Shown piece by piece: positions 63,936 to 64,000 of a stretch of 64,000 nucleotides of DNA. The translations under genes and the position numbers were made by a program. The stretch is from positions 688,402 through 752,401 of the forward strand of contig SSBO01000007.1 in assembly GCA_005281725.1 (NCBI GenBank), in the 5' to 3' direction. The DNA comes from Wuchereria bancrofti. Lineage: Eukaryota; Nematoda; Chromadorea; Rhabditida; Onchocercidae. Position 1 is the first letter of the stretch. Every line of letters begins with the position of its first letter. The notes beneath the pieces were generated by a model, which worked only from the letters and a program-made list of their open reading frames with translations, was not told the origin of the DNA and ran no database searches.

Positions 63936-64000
63936 CTACAAATAAATGCATTATATTTTAAGGTTATCATTGGTTACATTACATTTGTTCTTATATTCAT
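63936..64000 (-). other. PTR intron at window edge
   Basis: A T-rich acceptor (TTATTTGTAG read on the minus strand) precedes the first visible PTR exon. The start codon and first exon must lie beyond 64000. Confidence 0.7.

Overview
This window is nuclear DNA of a nematode, most likely a spirurid or filarial-type roundworm. The evidence is very high A+T content, short exons joined at T-rich TTTCAG acceptors, acceptors a few bases before start codons (candidate spliced-leader sites), a patched-related (PTR) gene of the type expanded in nematodes, and many BEL/Pao LTR retrotransposons. The species cannot be named from the sequence alone.

Layout. 1-16.5 kb: gene-poor A+T-rich DNA with a 1.2-kb ATTC tetranucleotide array and other simple repeats. 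16.5-18.6 kb: a decayed BEL integrase with its 3' LTR. 18.6-23.9 kb: more gene-poor DNA with a minisatellite, hairpins and a duplicated exon-like segment. 24.2-30.7 kb: two minus-strand genes about 300 bp apart, a candidate operon. The upstream one encodes a 440-residue coiled-coil, Ser/Thr-rich protein and the downstream one a multi-pass membrane protein; I recognise neither family. 32.4-51.1 kb: a retrotransposon graveyard with at least five LTR types (called A-E here). It contains a type-A element inside a type-B LTR with a 5-bp target duplication, and two type-D solo LTRs, each with its own duplication, inside another type-B element. The type-A element has lost reverse transcriptase, RNase H and the integrase core by an in-frame deletion. 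A single N at 36660 marks a doubtful assembly join. 52.3-57.0 kb: a complete plus-strand HBS1 gene (14 exons, 617 residues). 58.0-63.9 kb: a minus-strand PTR gene (17 exons, 869 residues, 5' end outside the window), convergent with HBS1.

The host genes do not form one obvious pathway. HBS1 acts in ribosome rescue and no-go/nonstop mRNA decay, and PTR proteins are sterol-sensing-domain membrane proteins. I found no CRISPR, rRNA or convincing tRNA. The most unusual material is the nested, internally deleted BEL elements, the relic duplicated exon in the PTR gene, and the two unrecognised genes. I do not see a clear new multi-gene system. Exon boundaries were read by hand from splice sites and phase and need transcript support.
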